The notes beneath the pieces were generated by a model, which was given only the letters and a program-made list of their open reading frames with translations, was not told where the DNA came from and ran no database searches. From Pseudomonadota bacterium (GTDB lineage Bacteria; Myxococcota_A; Polyangia; Polyangiales; Polyangiaceae), in NCBI GenBank assembly GCA_023402175.1, contig JAEXCN010000067.1:1-24306 (forward strand): a DNA stretch of 24,306 bases. The letters are read 5' to 3'. Of this stretch, positions 24,006 through 24,306 are shown piece by piece. How positions within the stretch are numbered: position 1 is the stretch's first letter; each line of letters starts with the position of its first letter. The translations under genes and the position numbers were made by a program.

Positions 24006-24084
24006 GTCCTCGAGCGAGGCAACCGACGTACCGCTGCGGCCGACATATGCTCGCGCCCACGTGACGAGCAATCGGGCCGGCCAG

Positions 24085-24306
24085 CGCGGCACGCCGAACG
24101 GCTGCGCGGCAACGCGCACGCCGAACACCTGCGCGCCTGCGCGGCTCGCCGAAACGGCAGCGCGCCGACGCGGCTCACCGAAACGGCAGCGCGTCTGTGC
24201 GGGCACGCCGAACACCTGCGCGCCGACGCGGCTCGCCGAAACGGCAGCGCGCCGAACGCCTGCGCGCCGAACACCTGCGCGCCGAAACGGCAGCGCGCCG
24301 AACGCC
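24085..24306. repeat. GCCGAA-rich degenerate tandem repeat array (runs off right edge)
   Basis: Alternating variants of GCCGAACACCTGCGC and GCCGAAACGGCAGCGC fill the region upstream of the FMN reductase gene. A longer period of about 87 bases is visible: GCACGCCGAACACCTGCGCG begins at 24116 and again at 24203. The array continues to the window end. Translated, it gives low-complexity Arg/Ala-rich frames with no family resemblance, so it is treated as noncoding. Confidence 0.85.

Noticed and set aside
24006..24215. 70-residue N-terminal extension of the FMN reductase
   Set aside because: It is encoded by the GCCGAA repeat array and the flavodoxin-like fold begins at MVKLGIIIGS; the extension is low-complexity.

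Overview
The window comes from a high-GC bacterium, most likely a myxobacterium (Myxococcota, probably Polyangiales). The clues are repeated NCGxCGxxC cysteine-rich lipoproteins, 'WGSxxxDVWAVG' propeller lipoproteins, RCC1-repeat lipoproteins, an IgGFc-binding-type surface protein, and many GTG starts with acidic Ala/Gly/Asp-rich linkers after the lipobox. This is inferred from protein style; no rRNA, tRNA or phylogenetic marker is present. I see no insertion sequence, CRISPR array or phage gene.

Positions 1-15912 are all on the minus strand and hold two copies of one module, read from right to left. Module B (15912 to 5100) encodes, in order: an exported protein with a proline-rich linker and a beta-rich C-terminus, an ECF sigma factor, a one-pass membrane protein that is probably the anti-sigma factor, a cysteine-rich lipoprotein, two 'DVWAVG' propeller lipoproteins, an RCC1 propeller lipoprotein, an IgGFc-binding-domain lipoprotein, and a second RCC1 lipoprotein. 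Module A (4672 to 1) repeats the first five in the same order: exported protein, sigma factor, anti-sigma candidate, cysteine-rich lipoprotein, propeller lipoprotein. It then runs off the left edge. Many genes overlap by 1-4 bases or sit a few bases apart, so from each sigma factor on they look like translationally coupled operons. My inference is a duplicated, sigma-controlled cell-surface lipoprotein system: the sigma/anti-sigma pair decides when a set of surface propellers and adhesin-like proteins is made. I know of no named system with this composition.

Positions 16164-20460 hold ordinary accessory genes, mostly on the plus strand: a GNAT acetyltransferase, a tandem pair of SPFH (stomatin/prohibitin/HflC-like) proteins of which the second is a predicted lipoprotein, a convergent family-16 methyltransferase (minus strand), and a zinc-dependent alcohol dehydrogenase.

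Positions 20606-24306 hold three redox genes: ferredoxin-NADP reductase (minus), an aldo/keto reductase (plus) and an NADPH-dependent FMN reductase (minus). Their intergenic spaces carry short tandem repeats: 19- and 34-bp repeats at 21692-21891, a GTGA-rich array with a perfect 55-bp duplication at 23099-23400, and a GCCGAA-rich array from about 24085 to the right edge.
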